Positions 25,124 to 32,116 of a stretch of 33,857 bases of DNA are shown here, in pieces. The position numbers and the translations under genes are program-made. A model generated the notes under the pieces. The model searched no databases, was not told the origin of the DNA, and saw only the letters and a program-made list of their open reading frames with translations. The stretch is from NCBI GenBank assembly GCA_030041335.1, contig JASHOB010000213.1, positions 1 to 33,857 on the forward strand. The letters are read 5' to 3'. The first letter of the stretch is position 1. Each line of letters starts with the position of its first letter. The stretch comes from Alphaproteobacteria bacterium (GTDB lineage Bacteria; Pseudomonadota; Alphaproteobacteria; ATCC43930; CGMCC-115725).

Positions 25124-25966
25124 CTATTCCCCCATTTGCATCAAAGCTCCACGCCGGCGCGCCTGGCGCATGAACACCAGAAACACGACACCGCCCGCGG
25201 CCAACCATACAAAATCGAGGCCAACCGCCGCGATCAGGTGATCGAGGGGGAAGACACCGCGAAACATCACCGCCCTCATGCCTTCAAAAATGTGAGCCGA
25301 AGGCAGGCACCAGGCAAAATATTGCAGCCACCGGGGCAGGATCGAGACCGGGTAATAGATCGCACTAACCGGGGCCAGGATGAACACCGCAAACCAGGCG
25401 ATACTCTCGGCCCCGAGCCCGTGCCTCAGGATCAGCCCGCAGATCGCAAGCCCGATCGCCCACCCCATGATCATAAGCAGGGAAAAGAACGCGATCAGAG
25501 GCAGGCCAAGGCTGAAAATCGAATAATGATAAAGCGGAATTGCAAGGAGCGCCGCCGGCACGACGCCAATGGCGACGCGCACGAGGCTCATGAAAATGAG
25601 CGAGATGACCCATTCATAAGGCCGCAACGGCGTCGCGAACAGATGGCCGAGATTCCGTGACCACATCTCCTCGAGAAACGATACCGAGACGCCGAGCTGA
25701 CCCCGAAACATCACGTCCCACAGCATTACGGCCGCCAACAGCACGCCACCGGCGCGCGCCACCCAGGAGGAATTAGTCATCAGGAACCGGCTCATGAAGC
25801 CCCAGAGGATCATCTGAATCGCCGGCCAGTAAACCAATTCTAGGGTGCGAGGCCATGAACTCCGCAACAAGAACAGGTAGCGCAGCATCATCGCCCAGAC
25901 CCGTGCCGCCGAGAAGCCGTCATCGATGGGCACGCGAATCGTAGCCGGAGGCGCCGACGCCGTCAT
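25124..25966 (-). CDS. ABC-2 type exporter permease
   Basis: A 280-residue inner-membrane protein with about six hydrophobic segments (near 25-60, 70-95, 105-150, 150-180, 185-210, 245-270). The topology and the segments ELVYWPAIQMILWGFMSRF and FLEEMWSRNLGHLFATPLRPYE are typical of ABC-2 permeases that export polysaccharides, lipids or drugs. Its start overlaps the stop of the ATPase gene by 4 nt. No conserved residue tells the substrate; position with a lipid-linked glycosyltransferase and SYLF protein suggests an envelope component. Confidence 0.88.
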   Translation of the reverse strand: MTASAPPATIRVPIDDGFSAARVWAMMLRYLFLLRSSWPRTLELVYWPAIQMILWGFMSRFLMTNSSWVARAGGVLLAAVMLWDVMFRGQLGVSVSFLEEMWSRNLGHLFATPLRPYEWVISLIFMSLVRVAIGVVPAALLAIPLYHYSIFSLGLPLIAFFSLLMIMGWAIGLAICGLILRHGLGAESIAWFAVFILAPVSAIYYPVSILPRWLQYFAWCLPSAHIFEGMRAVMFRGVFPLDHLIAAVGLDFVWLAAGGVVFLVFMRQARRRGALMQMGE

Positions 25967-26730
25967 TGTGCCGCCTCGGGCACTGCACCACGATCAGCGC
26001 CGCGGGCAATATCGAGAAACACCTGCTCGAGCGTGGCGCGACCGTAGCGCGCGATCAGCTCCTGCGGGCTTCCGCGATCGACGATACGGCCCCGTTTCAT
26101 CATGATCACATCGGAACAGAGCCGCTCGACCTCGCTCATATTGTGTGAAGCAAGCAGGATGGTCACTCTCCCATGCTGCCGATAGGTCTCGATATAGGAC
26201 CGCACCCAGTCCGCCGTATCGGGATCGAGCGAAGCGGTGGGCTCGTCGAGCAACAGCAGTTCCGGCTCGTTCAGCAGCGATTTTGCCAGGGCGGCACGGG
26301 TCTTTTGCCCGGCGGATAGCTTGCCGGTCTGTTGGTCGAGCATATCGGCGATCTGCAGATCGTTCGCCAGCACCTCGATGCGCTCCTTGAGGCGTGGGAC
26401 GCGGTAGAGCCGGCCATAAACGGTGAGATTCTGCCGTACCGTCAAGCGATGCGGCAGATCGACATAAGGCGAGGAAAAGTTAATCCGCGGCAGGACGCGA
26501 TAGCGATGCTTCAGCATGTTCTCTGCGAACAACTCGATAGAACCATCACTCGGCAGCAAGAGACCGAGAAGCATCGAAAGGGTGGTTGTTTTGCCGGCGC
26601 CATTGCCACCGAGCAATGCCGCGGTTACGCCGCGCGACAGCGCGAAATCGAGCGCATCGACCGCGACGATATCGCCAAACCGCTTGGTGAGATGAGAGAT
26701 CTTGACGACCTGATCGGACACGGGCGGCAT
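25963..26730 (-). CDS. ABC exporter ATPase
   Basis: A 255-residue cytoplasmic ATPase paired with the ABC-2 permease. Walker A is LGGNGAGKTT (near residue 36), the signature is LSAGQKTRAALAKSL, Walker B LLLLDEPTASLDPD, and the H-loop LLASHNMSEVE. This matches drug- or polysaccharide-exporting ABC-2 ATPases. It is the first gene of the minus-strand run ending with the glycosyltransferase. The pstS terminator lies just upstream, so this run must have its own promoter within roughly 26731-26750 or inside the terminator region, or depends on readthrough from pstS. Confidence 0.92.
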   Translation of the reverse strand: MPPVSDQVVKISHLTKRFGDIVAVDALDFALSRGVTAALLGGNGAGKTTTLSMLLGLLLPSDGSIELFAENMLKHRYRVLPRINFSSPYVDLPHRLTVRQNLTVYGRLYRVPRLKERIEVLANDLQIADMLDQQTGKLSAGQKTRAALAKSLLNEPELLLLDEPTASLDPDTADWVRSYIETYRQHGRVTILLASHNMSEVERLCSDVIMMKRGRIVDRGSPQELIARYGRATLEQVFLDIARGADRGAVPEAAQ

Positions 26731-26750
26731 GATGGCTTAACCGGACACGC

Positions 26751-26783
26751 AAAAAAAGAGGCCGGAACCTCGGTTCCGGCCTC
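26751..26783 (-). terminator. Intrinsic terminator of pstS
   Basis: GAGGCCGGAAC (26758-26768) and GTTCCGGCCTC (26773-26783) form a perfect 11-bp stem with a 4-nt loop. On the minus strand the hairpin is followed by seven T residues (A-run at 26751-26757), 55 nt after the pstS stop codon. It is the clearest terminator in the window. Confidence 0.95.
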
Positions 26784-26837
26784 GCTGCCTCTATGATCGT
26801 CGGTGGGGGGTCGCTAACGATAGAGAGGCGTCATCGG

Positions 26838-27863
26838 TCACATTTTGAGTTCGGACTTCCAATACGCCTCAATCTGCGACACCAGCGACGGCGGCAGTGG
26901 CACGTAATCGAGTGCTTCGGCTTGCTGTTGTCCATTCTTGAACGCCCACTCAAAGAAGTCGAGCACAGCCTTGGCGCGCGCCGGATCCTTTGGCTGCTTA
27001 TGCATCAAAACGAACGACGTCGCTGCAATCGGATAGGCGCCGTCGCCGGGCGCATTTGTCATGATCAAATAGAAATCCTTGGCCTTGCCCCAGTCGGCGC
27101 TCGCGGCGGCCGCCTGGAACGAGGCGCTGTTCGGCTCGACATACTTGCCGGCGGCGTTCTGCACCAGCGCGTAGGTCATCTTGTTCTGCAGCACATAGGC
27201 GTATTCGACATAGCCGATCGCGCCCTTGATCTGCTTGGTGTAGGCGGCCACGCCTTCATTGCCCTTGCCGCCGATGCCGGTCGGCCAGGCGATAGAGGTG
27301 TCGGCGCCAACTTTGCTCGCCCATTCCGGGCTTACTTGGGACAGATAGTGGGCAAAATTAAAGGTCGTGCCCGAACCGTCGGAGCGATGGACTACGGAAA
27401 TCTTGGTGTCCGGCAGCTTCAGCCCGGGATTGAGTTGCTGAATCACCGGATCATTCCAGCTCCGGATCTTGCCGAGAAAAATATCGGCAAGCACCGGTCC
27501 GCTCAGCTTCAACTGTCCCGGCCCGACGCCATCGATATTGACCACCGGGACGATGCCGCCGATGACATCGGGGAATTGGCCGAGGCCGGCAGCCGCCAGT
27601 TCCTCGGGTTTCAGCGGCTTGTCGGATGCGCCAAAATCGACGGTGCCCGCCTTTATCTGCGCGATCCCGCCGCCCGAACCGATGGATTGATAATTCATGT
27701 GATTGCCGGTCTTGGCGGCATAATCCGCTGCCCACTTCGCGAACACCGGGTATGGGAAGGTCGCGCCCGCGCCGGAAATGTCCATTGCATAAGCGGCGCC
27801 AGCGATGGTGCCAGCGAGCGCAATCGCCGCCGCGGCGAGGATCGGGCGCGTGCGATATCCCAT
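26838..27863 (-). CDS. pstS: Phosphate ABC transporter periplasmic binding protein
   Basis: A 341-residue periplasmic protein that binds phosphate for the PstCAB importer. A signal peptide with cleavage after AYA (about residue 26) precedes the mature start MDISGAGATFPYPVFAKWA. Phosphate-contact motifs ISGAGATFPYP, SIGSGGGIAQI, DFGASDKPL and HRSDGSGTTFNF are intact. AGGAGG lies five bases before the ATG. Unlike the usual operon, pstC, pstA, pstB and phoU are not adjacent: the gene has its own terminator and a candidate Pho box, so it is a solitary, separately regulated copy. Confidence 0.96.
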   Translation of the reverse strand: MGYRTRPILAAAAIALAGTIAGAAYAMDISGAGATFPYPVFAKWAADYAAKTGNHMNYQSIGSGGGIAQIKAGTVDFGASDKPLKPEELAAAGLGQFPDVIGGIVPVVNIDGVGPGQLKLSGPVLADIFLGKIRSWNDPVIQQLNPGLKLPDTKISVVHRSDGSGTTFNFAHYLSQVSPEWASKVGADTSIAWPTGIGGKGNEGVAAYTKQIKGAIGYVEYAYVLQNKMTYALVQNAAGKYVEPNSASFQAAAASADWGKAKDFYLIMTNAPGDGAYPIAATSFVLMHKQPKDPARAKAVLDFFEWAFKNGQQQAEALDYVPLPPSLVSQIEAYWKSELKM

Positions 27864-27899
27864 AATTTCCTCCTAATCGGGGGCCCCCAAATCGCGCGC

Positions 27900-27933
27900 A
27901 CTCTAGGGGGGTGCCGTTGCAGTTTTGTGACGC
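27900..27933 (-). promoter_or_regulatory. Candidate Pho box and -10 element upstream of pstS
   Basis: On the minus strand GCGTCACAAAACTGCAAC (27933-27916) resembles a Pho box: two 7-mers (GCGTCAC, CTGCAAC) separated by AAAA, matching the CTGTCAT-type consensus at about eight of fourteen positions. Ten bases downstream lies TAGAGT (27905-27900), a fair -10. The spacing is that expected for a PhoB-activated promoter, and the gene is pstS, which raises the likelihood. Confidence 0.5.
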
Positions 27934-28076
27934 GGTTAGGACGCAATGAAGAAATCGGGGTTATCAAAATCTGGGTGCGTCAATGTCTTGCTGTACTATA
28001 TCTTGCAATTATGGTAGGTTGCATTACCGGGCTACGCTACGGATGGTCCGTTGCGGCCCGAGTAGAGGGAATTGAA

Positions 28077-28136
28077 ATGGTTGCTAAGAAGAAAGCGAAA
28101 CCCGTAAAAAAGACGGCGAAGCGGAAGAAGAAGTAG
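28077..28136 (+). CDS. Lysine-rich 19-residue micro-ORF
   Basis: The frame encodes MVAKKKAKPVKKTAKRKKK and stops at TAG, with a second TAG directly after. Ten of 19 residues are Lys and one is Arg. GAGGGA (28065-28070) lies six bases upstream of the ATG, and a possible promoter (TTGCTG at 27988, TATGGT at 28010, 16-nt spacing) precedes it; two hairpins follow it. The composition looks like the tails of histone-H1-like bacterial proteins and would bind nucleic acid or anionic lipids. The peptide is far below usual annotation limits. No homologue could be checked. Confidence 0.45.
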   Translation: MVAKKKAKPVKKTAKRKKK

Positions 28137-28145
28137 TAGGACGGC

Positions 28146-28217
28146 CGTCTGGCTCTTCAGACGCGGGCGGGGCTGTTCTGTACCAATGGGGGGTCAGAGC
28201 AGCCCCGCTCATTTTGT
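28146..28217 (+). terminator. Double hairpin after the micro-ORF, probable terminator
   Basis: First a 6-bp stem CGTCTG/CAGACG at 28146-28163, then a 14-bp stem GCGGGGCTGTTCTG (28167-28180) with CAGAGCAGCCCCGC (28195-28208), containing one U-G pair and a 14-nt loop. The second hairpin is followed by TCATTTTGTCTT, a weak U-rich tail. Its position 30 nt after the micro-ORF suggests it ends that transcript. Confidence 0.55.
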
Positions 28218-28319
28218 CTTCAATCTACTGCAAGCGATTGCCGGGCGAGGGCCCATTGCAATCATGCGCCGGAAAGCGTCTGTGCCCGTTTTGCTCGCTG
28301 TCATAGTGGCGCGTTGACC

Positions 28320-28521
28320 TTCTTCTCGGTGAACGCTACGGGGTGCGCGGCCCGGTAGATTCGCTGCAGATGAACTTCCCGTAGATGTGCGCTTTGTGCA
28401 GAGCCGCCATGCGCCAGCCCCGTTGTGAATAGAGCGTCCGCTCACTAAATGCACGTTCGAACGCCTCCTAGGCGTTTCCTCCCTAAACTTGGGCCGCATT
28501 TCGATGCGGCCCCTTTTTTTT
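28320..28521 (+). ncRNA. Candidate structured small RNA ending in a UUCG terminator
   Basis: No reading frame here looks real, yet the plus strand can fold into one long interrupted stem: GTGA (28329-28332) with TCAC (28442-28445), ACGCT (28333-28337) with AGCGT (28433-28437), ACGGGG (28338-28343) with CCCCGT (28418-28423), GCGC (28345-28348) with GCGC (28411-28414), then GGC with GCC. A small hairpin AACGCCT/AGGCGTT follows (28460-28476) and a strong terminator closes the unit. The long hairpin with a large one-sided bulge (TTGTGAATAG) recalls 6S-like RNAs, but I cannot identify it as 6S. The 5' end is a guess. Confidence 0.4.
28491..28521 (+). terminator. Strong intrinsic terminator with UUCG loop
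   Basis: GGGCCGCAT (28491-28499) pairs perfectly with ATGCGGCCC (28504-28512) around a TTCG tetraloop; C and then eight T residues follow (28514-28521). It works on the plus strand only: the minus strand has no T-run after the hairpin. No plus-strand protein gene precedes it, which is why an RNA gene is proposed. Confidence 0.9.
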
Positions 28522-28529
28522 GTCTGTAA

Positions 28530-29222
28530 TTAGAAGTTTTCAACCCAAGGCCGCACCGCGATCTCCCAGCTCCAGGCCGAGCGATGTTGGCGGTGAAGTT
28601 GGAGGAAGCTCTGCGCGATCGCGTCGGGCTGCAACAGGCCGTCGGAACCGCGCATGTTGGCGTCGCGGCCCGGGTTGGCGATACCGCCGTCGATGACAAC
28701 GTGGCCAACATGGATGTTCTGCGGTTGTAGTTCGCGCGCCATGCTTTCGGCCAAGCCGCGCAAGGCGAACTTGCCCATCGCAAACGGCGCCGATTTGGCA
28801 TAGCCCTTTACGCTCGCCGAGGCGCCGGTAAAAATAATGGTGCCGCCACGCGCCCGCTGCAGCAGCGCGCGTGCTGCTGCCTGGCCAACCAGAAACCCGG
28901 CGAACGCGCTCGAGATGATGGTCTTGCGCACTTCCTCGGTTTCGAGCTCTATCAACGGACCGCGTGTGCGGTAGCCGGCATTGAACACAACGAGGTCAGC
29001 AACGCCGAGATCGCGCTGAACGAGAGCGAACAATTCGGTCACGTCATTGGGTTCGGTCGCGTCGCATCGCCACGCGACCGCATCGATCTCGTCGAGGAGC
29101 GGCCGCAGTTTGTCGATGTTGCGCGCGGCGAGTCCAACTTTCATGCCCTCGCGGGTGCAAAGCCGCGCGAGTGCGGCGCTCAACCCGCTGCCGGCGCCGA
29201 CAATGAGTGCGATCTCGGTCAT
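28530..29222 (-). CDS. SDR-family protein with Phe at the catalytic Tyr position
   Basis: A 230-residue Rossmann-fold protein. The cofactor loop is GAGSGLS (9-15) and NAG occurs at 81-83, as in classical short-chain dehydrogenases. The catalytic region has Ser135 (TGAS) and Lys151, but the usual YxxxK reads FAMGK, with Phe147 at the Tyr position. A related SDR subgroup with 'F-A-x-x-K' and a downstream HVVIDG motif (here HVGHVVIDGGI) exists, so this is probably a subfamily feature and not decay. Proton transfer must differ from classical SDRs, or the protein is not a dehydrogenase. It is divergent from the gentisate-dioxygenase-like gene over a 79-bp gap, so the two may share regulation. Confidence 0.9.
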   Translation of the reverse strand: MTEIALIVGAGSGLSAALARLCTREGMKVGLAARNIDKLRPLLDEIDAVAWRCDATEPNDVTELFALVQRDLGVADLVVFNAGYRTRGPLIELETEEVRKTIISSAFAGFLVGQAAARALLQRARGGTIIFTGASASVKGYAKSAPFAMGKFALRGLAESMARELQPQNIHVGHVVIDGGIANPGRDANMRGSDGLLQPDAIAQSFLQLHRQHRSAWSWEIAVRPWVENF

Positions 29223-29301
29223 CTATCCCTCCTGGGCGTGATTGACTTCCCGTTTAATAAAGTATGGCATGAAGTCGAATCGTTGGATAAGGGAGAAGGG
29301 C

Positions 29302-30366
29302 GTGAGCGTGCAATTCACCCATAATATCGATCCGGCGCGCCGCGACTTTTACGGTCGCATCGGTGAGCGGCATCTGGCGCCGTTATGGCAGGTGCTGCAC
29401 AAGCTCGTCACGGCAACGCCAGAGACGGCGATCGTGCCGCACCTTTGGCGCTACGATGCGCTCAGGCCCGATTTGCTCGAAGCCTGCGAACTCATTACCG
29501 CCAAAGAGGCGGAACGCCGCGTTCTGGTGCTGGAGAATCCGGCGCTGCCGGGAGAATCGCGCATCACAAAGAGTCTGTTTGGCGGTTTGCAGATCATCCT
29601 ACCCGGTGAGATTGCGGCGCCGCACCGCCACACGCAGGCCGCACTCCGCTTCGTGCTCGAAGGTGAGGGTGCCTACACCTCGGTTGACGGCGAGCGGACC
29701 TTTATGCGGCCCGGTGATTTCGTCATCACGCCAAGCTGGACCTGGCACGATCATGGCAATGTCGGCAACGGCCCGATGGTATGGCTTGACGGTCTTGACA
29801 TGCACATGGTCAAGCTGTTCGAAGCAAGCTTCCGCGAAGGGTCCGATACCGATTTGCCGAGTGCCGTCGTGCGTCCCGAAGGCGACAGCGAGGCGCGCTA
29901 TGGGGCTAATCTTCTGCCGGTAGATGACGGCTACAGCCGCCCGACCTCGCCGGTGTTCAACTATCGCTACGACCGCACTCGGGAGGCACTGGTCGAGATG
30001 CAGCGTCGTGAGGAGTGGAGCCTGTGGCACGGCCTCAAGCTCAAATATGCCAATCCGAAGACCGGCGACTACGCCATCCCGACCATCGCAACGTTCATCC
30101 AACTTCTTCCGCGCGGTTTCAAGACCGCGCCCTATCGCTCAACCGCCAGTACCGTGTTCGTCTGTATCGAGGGCGGCGGCAAGAGCGTGATTGGCGAGGG
30201 TGCCGGGGCGCGGACATTCACTTGGGGGCCCCGTGATATCTGGGTAGTGCCGAGCTGGACATTCGTCGGCCACGAGGCGGGAAGCGACGCGGTGCTGTTC
30301 AGCTATTCCGACCAGGGCGTACAGGAGAAATTGGGTCTCTTCCGCGAGGAAAAACGGCCGACCTGA
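29302..30366 (+). CDS. Gentisate 1,2-dioxygenase-like cupin protein
   Basis: A 354-residue bicupin of the gentisate/salicylate/1-hydroxy-2-naphthoate dioxygenase family, which cleave a hydroxylated aromatic ring next to the carboxylate using Fe(II). The N-terminal cupin carries the metal ligands His108 and His110 (APHRHTQAALRF) and His149 (SWTWHDHGN). The second cupin (about 245-345) has lost metal-type histidines (APYRSTASTVFVCIEGGG), as in known family members. The GTG at 29302 was chosen because GGGAGAAGG lies just upstream and the start MSVQFTHNIDPARRDFYGRI suits the family; an in-frame ATG at 29269 has no ribosome binding site. Exact substrate cannot be told. Confidence 0.92.
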   Translation: MSVQFTHNIDPARRDFYGRIGERHLAPLWQVLHKLVTATPETAIVPHLWRYDALRPDLLEACELITAKEAERRVLVLENPALPGESRITKSLFGGLQIILPGEIAAPHRHTQAALRFVLEGEGAYTSVDGERTFMRPGDFVITPSWTWHDHGNVGNGPMVWLDGLDMHMVKLFEASFREGSDTDLPSAVVRPEGDSEARYGANLLPVDDGYSRPTSPVFNYRYDRTREALVEMQRREEWSLWHGLKLKYANPKTGDYAIPTIATFIQLLPRGFKTAPYRSTASTVFVCIEGGGKSVIGEGAGARTFTWGPRDIWVVPSWTFVGHEAGSDAVLFSYSDQGVQEKLGLFREEKRPT

Positions 30367-30437
30367 TATTACCGGTAGCAGCATTGCCGGATGGCCGGTG
30401 GTGCATCGATAAAACGCCAAAGGCAGGATACGCCGCC

Positions 30438-30466
30438 TTGTCGCGCGTACGGCGATGCCGTATCAA
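30438..30466 (+). promoter_or_regulatory. Probable promoter of tRNA-Gly
   Basis: TTGTCG (30438-30443) and TATCAA (30461-30466) with exactly 17 nt between them; the mature tRNA 5' end follows 11 bases after the -10 element. Confidence 0.6.
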
Positions 30467-30477
30467 TCCGGTCGTGT

Positions 30478-30551
30478 GCGGGTGTAGCTCAATGGCAGAG
30501 CAGAAGCTTCCCAAGCTTACGACGAGGGTTCGATTCCCTTCACCCGCTCCA
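30478..30551 (+). tRNA. tRNA-Gly (anticodon CCC)
   Basis: A complete cloverleaf of 74 nt. The acceptor stem GCGGGTG (30478-30484) pairs with CACCCGC (30541-30547), followed by T and an encoded CCA. The D-arm is GCTC/GAGC, the anticodon loop TTCCCAA places CCC at 30510-30512, and the T-arm is GAGGG-TTCGATT-CCCTT. It decodes GGG. A tyrosine recombinase gene begins just downstream, so the tRNA 3' end is a likely integration site; no second copy of its 3' end is found to the right within the window. Confidence 0.97.
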
Positions 30552-30681
30552 ATATTTTCAATATGTTAGAAAGAGGTCCTCGACGCAGAGGGTATTTTTT
30601 GGCACAATCTCGCACACTCGTTGGCACGGAAACGATGCCGGAGCGGAAGGGATCCAGGTCCGCGGACCGAACCAGTTCCGC

Positions 30682-31731
30682 GTGCAGGTGAGACGCAACG
30701 GCGTCCACCGAACCAAAACATTTGAAAAATTGAGCGACGCCCAGGAGTGGCGGCGCATCATGGAGGGCAAGGTCTCCGGCAACGAGTTCGCAGACCTCAA
30801 GGTTGCTCGCGCAACGAGCCTCGCCAAGGCCTGCGATTGGATGCTCGATGGCAAGCTCTACGGGAACAACCCCGATGGCAAGAACGTCGCAGCTAAGCTA
30901 CGCTACTGGAAGAGCACTAAGTTTGCCTACTGGTCGCTCCTGTCGCTTCACGACTGGGATCTCATCGAATGGCGTCGAGAGATTCTGGACGAAGACAATG
31001 CGGAAGATGGTGAGCAATACGGCCCTGAGGCCGAATGCGGACCGCAAACGGTCATCCATCGGCTTAACGCCCTCTCGAAGCTCATTCAGCTATGGGCCCG
31101 CGCTCACAAAGTTCCCATCGACAATCCGGTAAAACCGGGAGTCCGCCCCGGTAAACCCAAAGGTCGCGACAGGCGTCGCCTGGAGAAGGAGGAAAAGCGA
31201 CTACTTGACGCCGCCGCTATGTCTTCGCGCTCGTGGCTTAGGCCCGCCATCATCATCTCTATCGAAACCTGCTTGCGGCAAGGCGAGCTCGCCAGCCTCA
31301 CCTGGGATCGGGTCAAGCTCGCGGGCCAATACCCGCATGTCGACCTCACGAAAACGAAGAATGACAAGCCACGCCGAGTGCCGCTCTCGGTTCGCGCGGT
31401 CGCTGCATTCAAGTCATTGAAGCCCAAAGCGCCGGCGAAGGAGACCTCATCGAAGTCCGCTCTTCCGGTGGAGACGGCTCGAGGAATTATTTACGCCTTC
31501 CGCGACGCGATCGACGATAGGATCTTTCCGGATCTGCGCTGGCATGATCTGCGCCACGAAGGCATTTCGCGTCTATTCGAGCTCACGGACCTGCGCGAGA
31601 ACGAGATCAGGGCTATCAGTGGACATCTGACGTCGGCGATGCTTGCGCGTTATACGCACCTCAGGGCCGATCGATTAGGGGCAAGATTGCCCGGCGGGAG
31701 CCTGAATTCACAGCGGCGCTTGGTGTTGTAA
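30682..31731 (+). CDS. Tyrosine recombinase / integrase, N-terminus possibly disrupted
   Basis: A site-specific integrase of 349 residues from the GTG at 30682. The catalytic set is complete: Arg199 (CLRQGELASLTW), Lys224 in LTKTKNDKPRRVPL, His288 and Arg291 (WHDLRHEG), His315 (GHLTS) and the nucleophile Tyr324 (ARYTHL). An N-terminal arm-type domain begins before the GTG: the frame upstream reads GIQVRGPNQFRVQVRRNG, typical of integrase starts, but contains no start codon after the tRNA. An ATG at 30635 (MPERKG) lies one frame off and would join it if one G were added in the GGG at 30649-30651. So the gene is either frameshifted at its start or uses the GTG. It sits 3' of tRNA-Gly, the usual place for such elements. 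Confidence 0.88.
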   Translation: MQVRRNGVHRTKTFEKLSDAQEWRRIMEGKVSGNEFADLKVARATSLAKACDWMLDGKLYGNNPDGKNVAAKLRYWKSTKFAYWSLLSLHDWDLIEWRREILDEDNAEDGEQYGPEAECGPQTVIHRLNALSKLIQLWARAHKVPIDNPVKPGVRPGKPKGRDRRRLEKEEKRLLDAAAMSSRSWLRPAIIISIETCLRQGELASLTWDRVKLAGQYPHVDLTKTKNDKPRRVPLSVRAVAAFKSLKPKAPAKETSSKSALPVETARGIIYAFRDAIDDRIFPDLRWHDLRHEGISRLFELTDLRENEIRAISGHLTSAMLARYTHLRADRLGARLPGGSLNSQRRLVL

Positions 31732-31801
31732 CGAATTTATGCTGCGTGCAAGCGCGATCGTCGCGTTGGAGGTTTGCGACTCCCGGTGTGCGCCGCACTA
31801 G

Positions 31802-32055
31802 TCATTCTCGCGAGTCGGATGGCCCCGACAGCCGCCGTCGTGCGATGCGTTCAGTTACCGTGGGGCGACCGCATCGGCTCATCGCCGGCGTCGTGATCTC
31901 GCTCCGTTCCCCCAGACGGCGAATCCATTCAGGAAGCTCATCTGCGAGAATGTATATCGCGCGACCAATTCGTTTGTGGGGCGGAGGGGGCGGAACATTT
32001 TTGGGCCGCTTCCCTTCTCGCATAAACGATTTCCGGATTAGCGATAGGGGAAGAC
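31802..32055 (-). pseudogene. Truncated AlpA/excisionase-like HTH protein remnant
   Basis: From the junction at 32055 the minus strand reads GLPLSLIRKSFMREGKRPKN, then a proline run, then HKRIGRAIYILADELPEWI. This fits the C-terminal half of AlpA/HTH_17-type proteins, where 'S...I..(M/L)I.EG.FP.PV' leads to 'RIGR...(I/W)...EL..WI'. The first helix and start codon are missing, since the reading frame runs directly into the 61-bp foreign copy. An ATG at 32023 could start a 73-residue product lacking the DNA-recognition part. Such proteins regulate integrase or excision genes, which suits its position beside the integrase. Confidence 0.4.
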
Positions 32056-32116
32056 CTGGGGCGTGGTGGCGCTCGGCATGCTGTTCGGTTTGGTCGAGTT
32101 GCCGGTTCCATTCGGC
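32056..32116 (+). repeat. 61-bp perfect inverted copy of part of the ArnT-like gene
   Basis: The sequence from CTGGGGCGTGG to CCATTCGGC is identical, base for base, to the reverse complement of 22542-22602. The flanks differ at once on both sides (C instead of T before it, TCT instead of ACG after it). It lies exactly between the truncated HTH remnant and the truncated IS110-type fragment. It has no reading context of its own here. Confidence 0.95.

Noticed and set aside
26793-28136. 447-codon plus-strand frame ending in the lysine-rich peptide
   Set aside because: It runs antisense through pstS and has no family features; only its last 20 codons, with their own ribosome binding site, are kept as a micro-ORF.
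28209-28499. 96-codon minus-strand frame in the pstS-SDR gap
   Set aside because: No recognisable features, Arg/Ser-rich composition typical of noncoding GC-rich DNA, and it overlaps a region better explained as a structured RNA.
28320-28521. Naming the structured RNA as 6S RNA
   Set aside because: The long hairpin with bulge is suggestive, but I cannot match the conserved positions of 6S RNA by eye, so no name is given.
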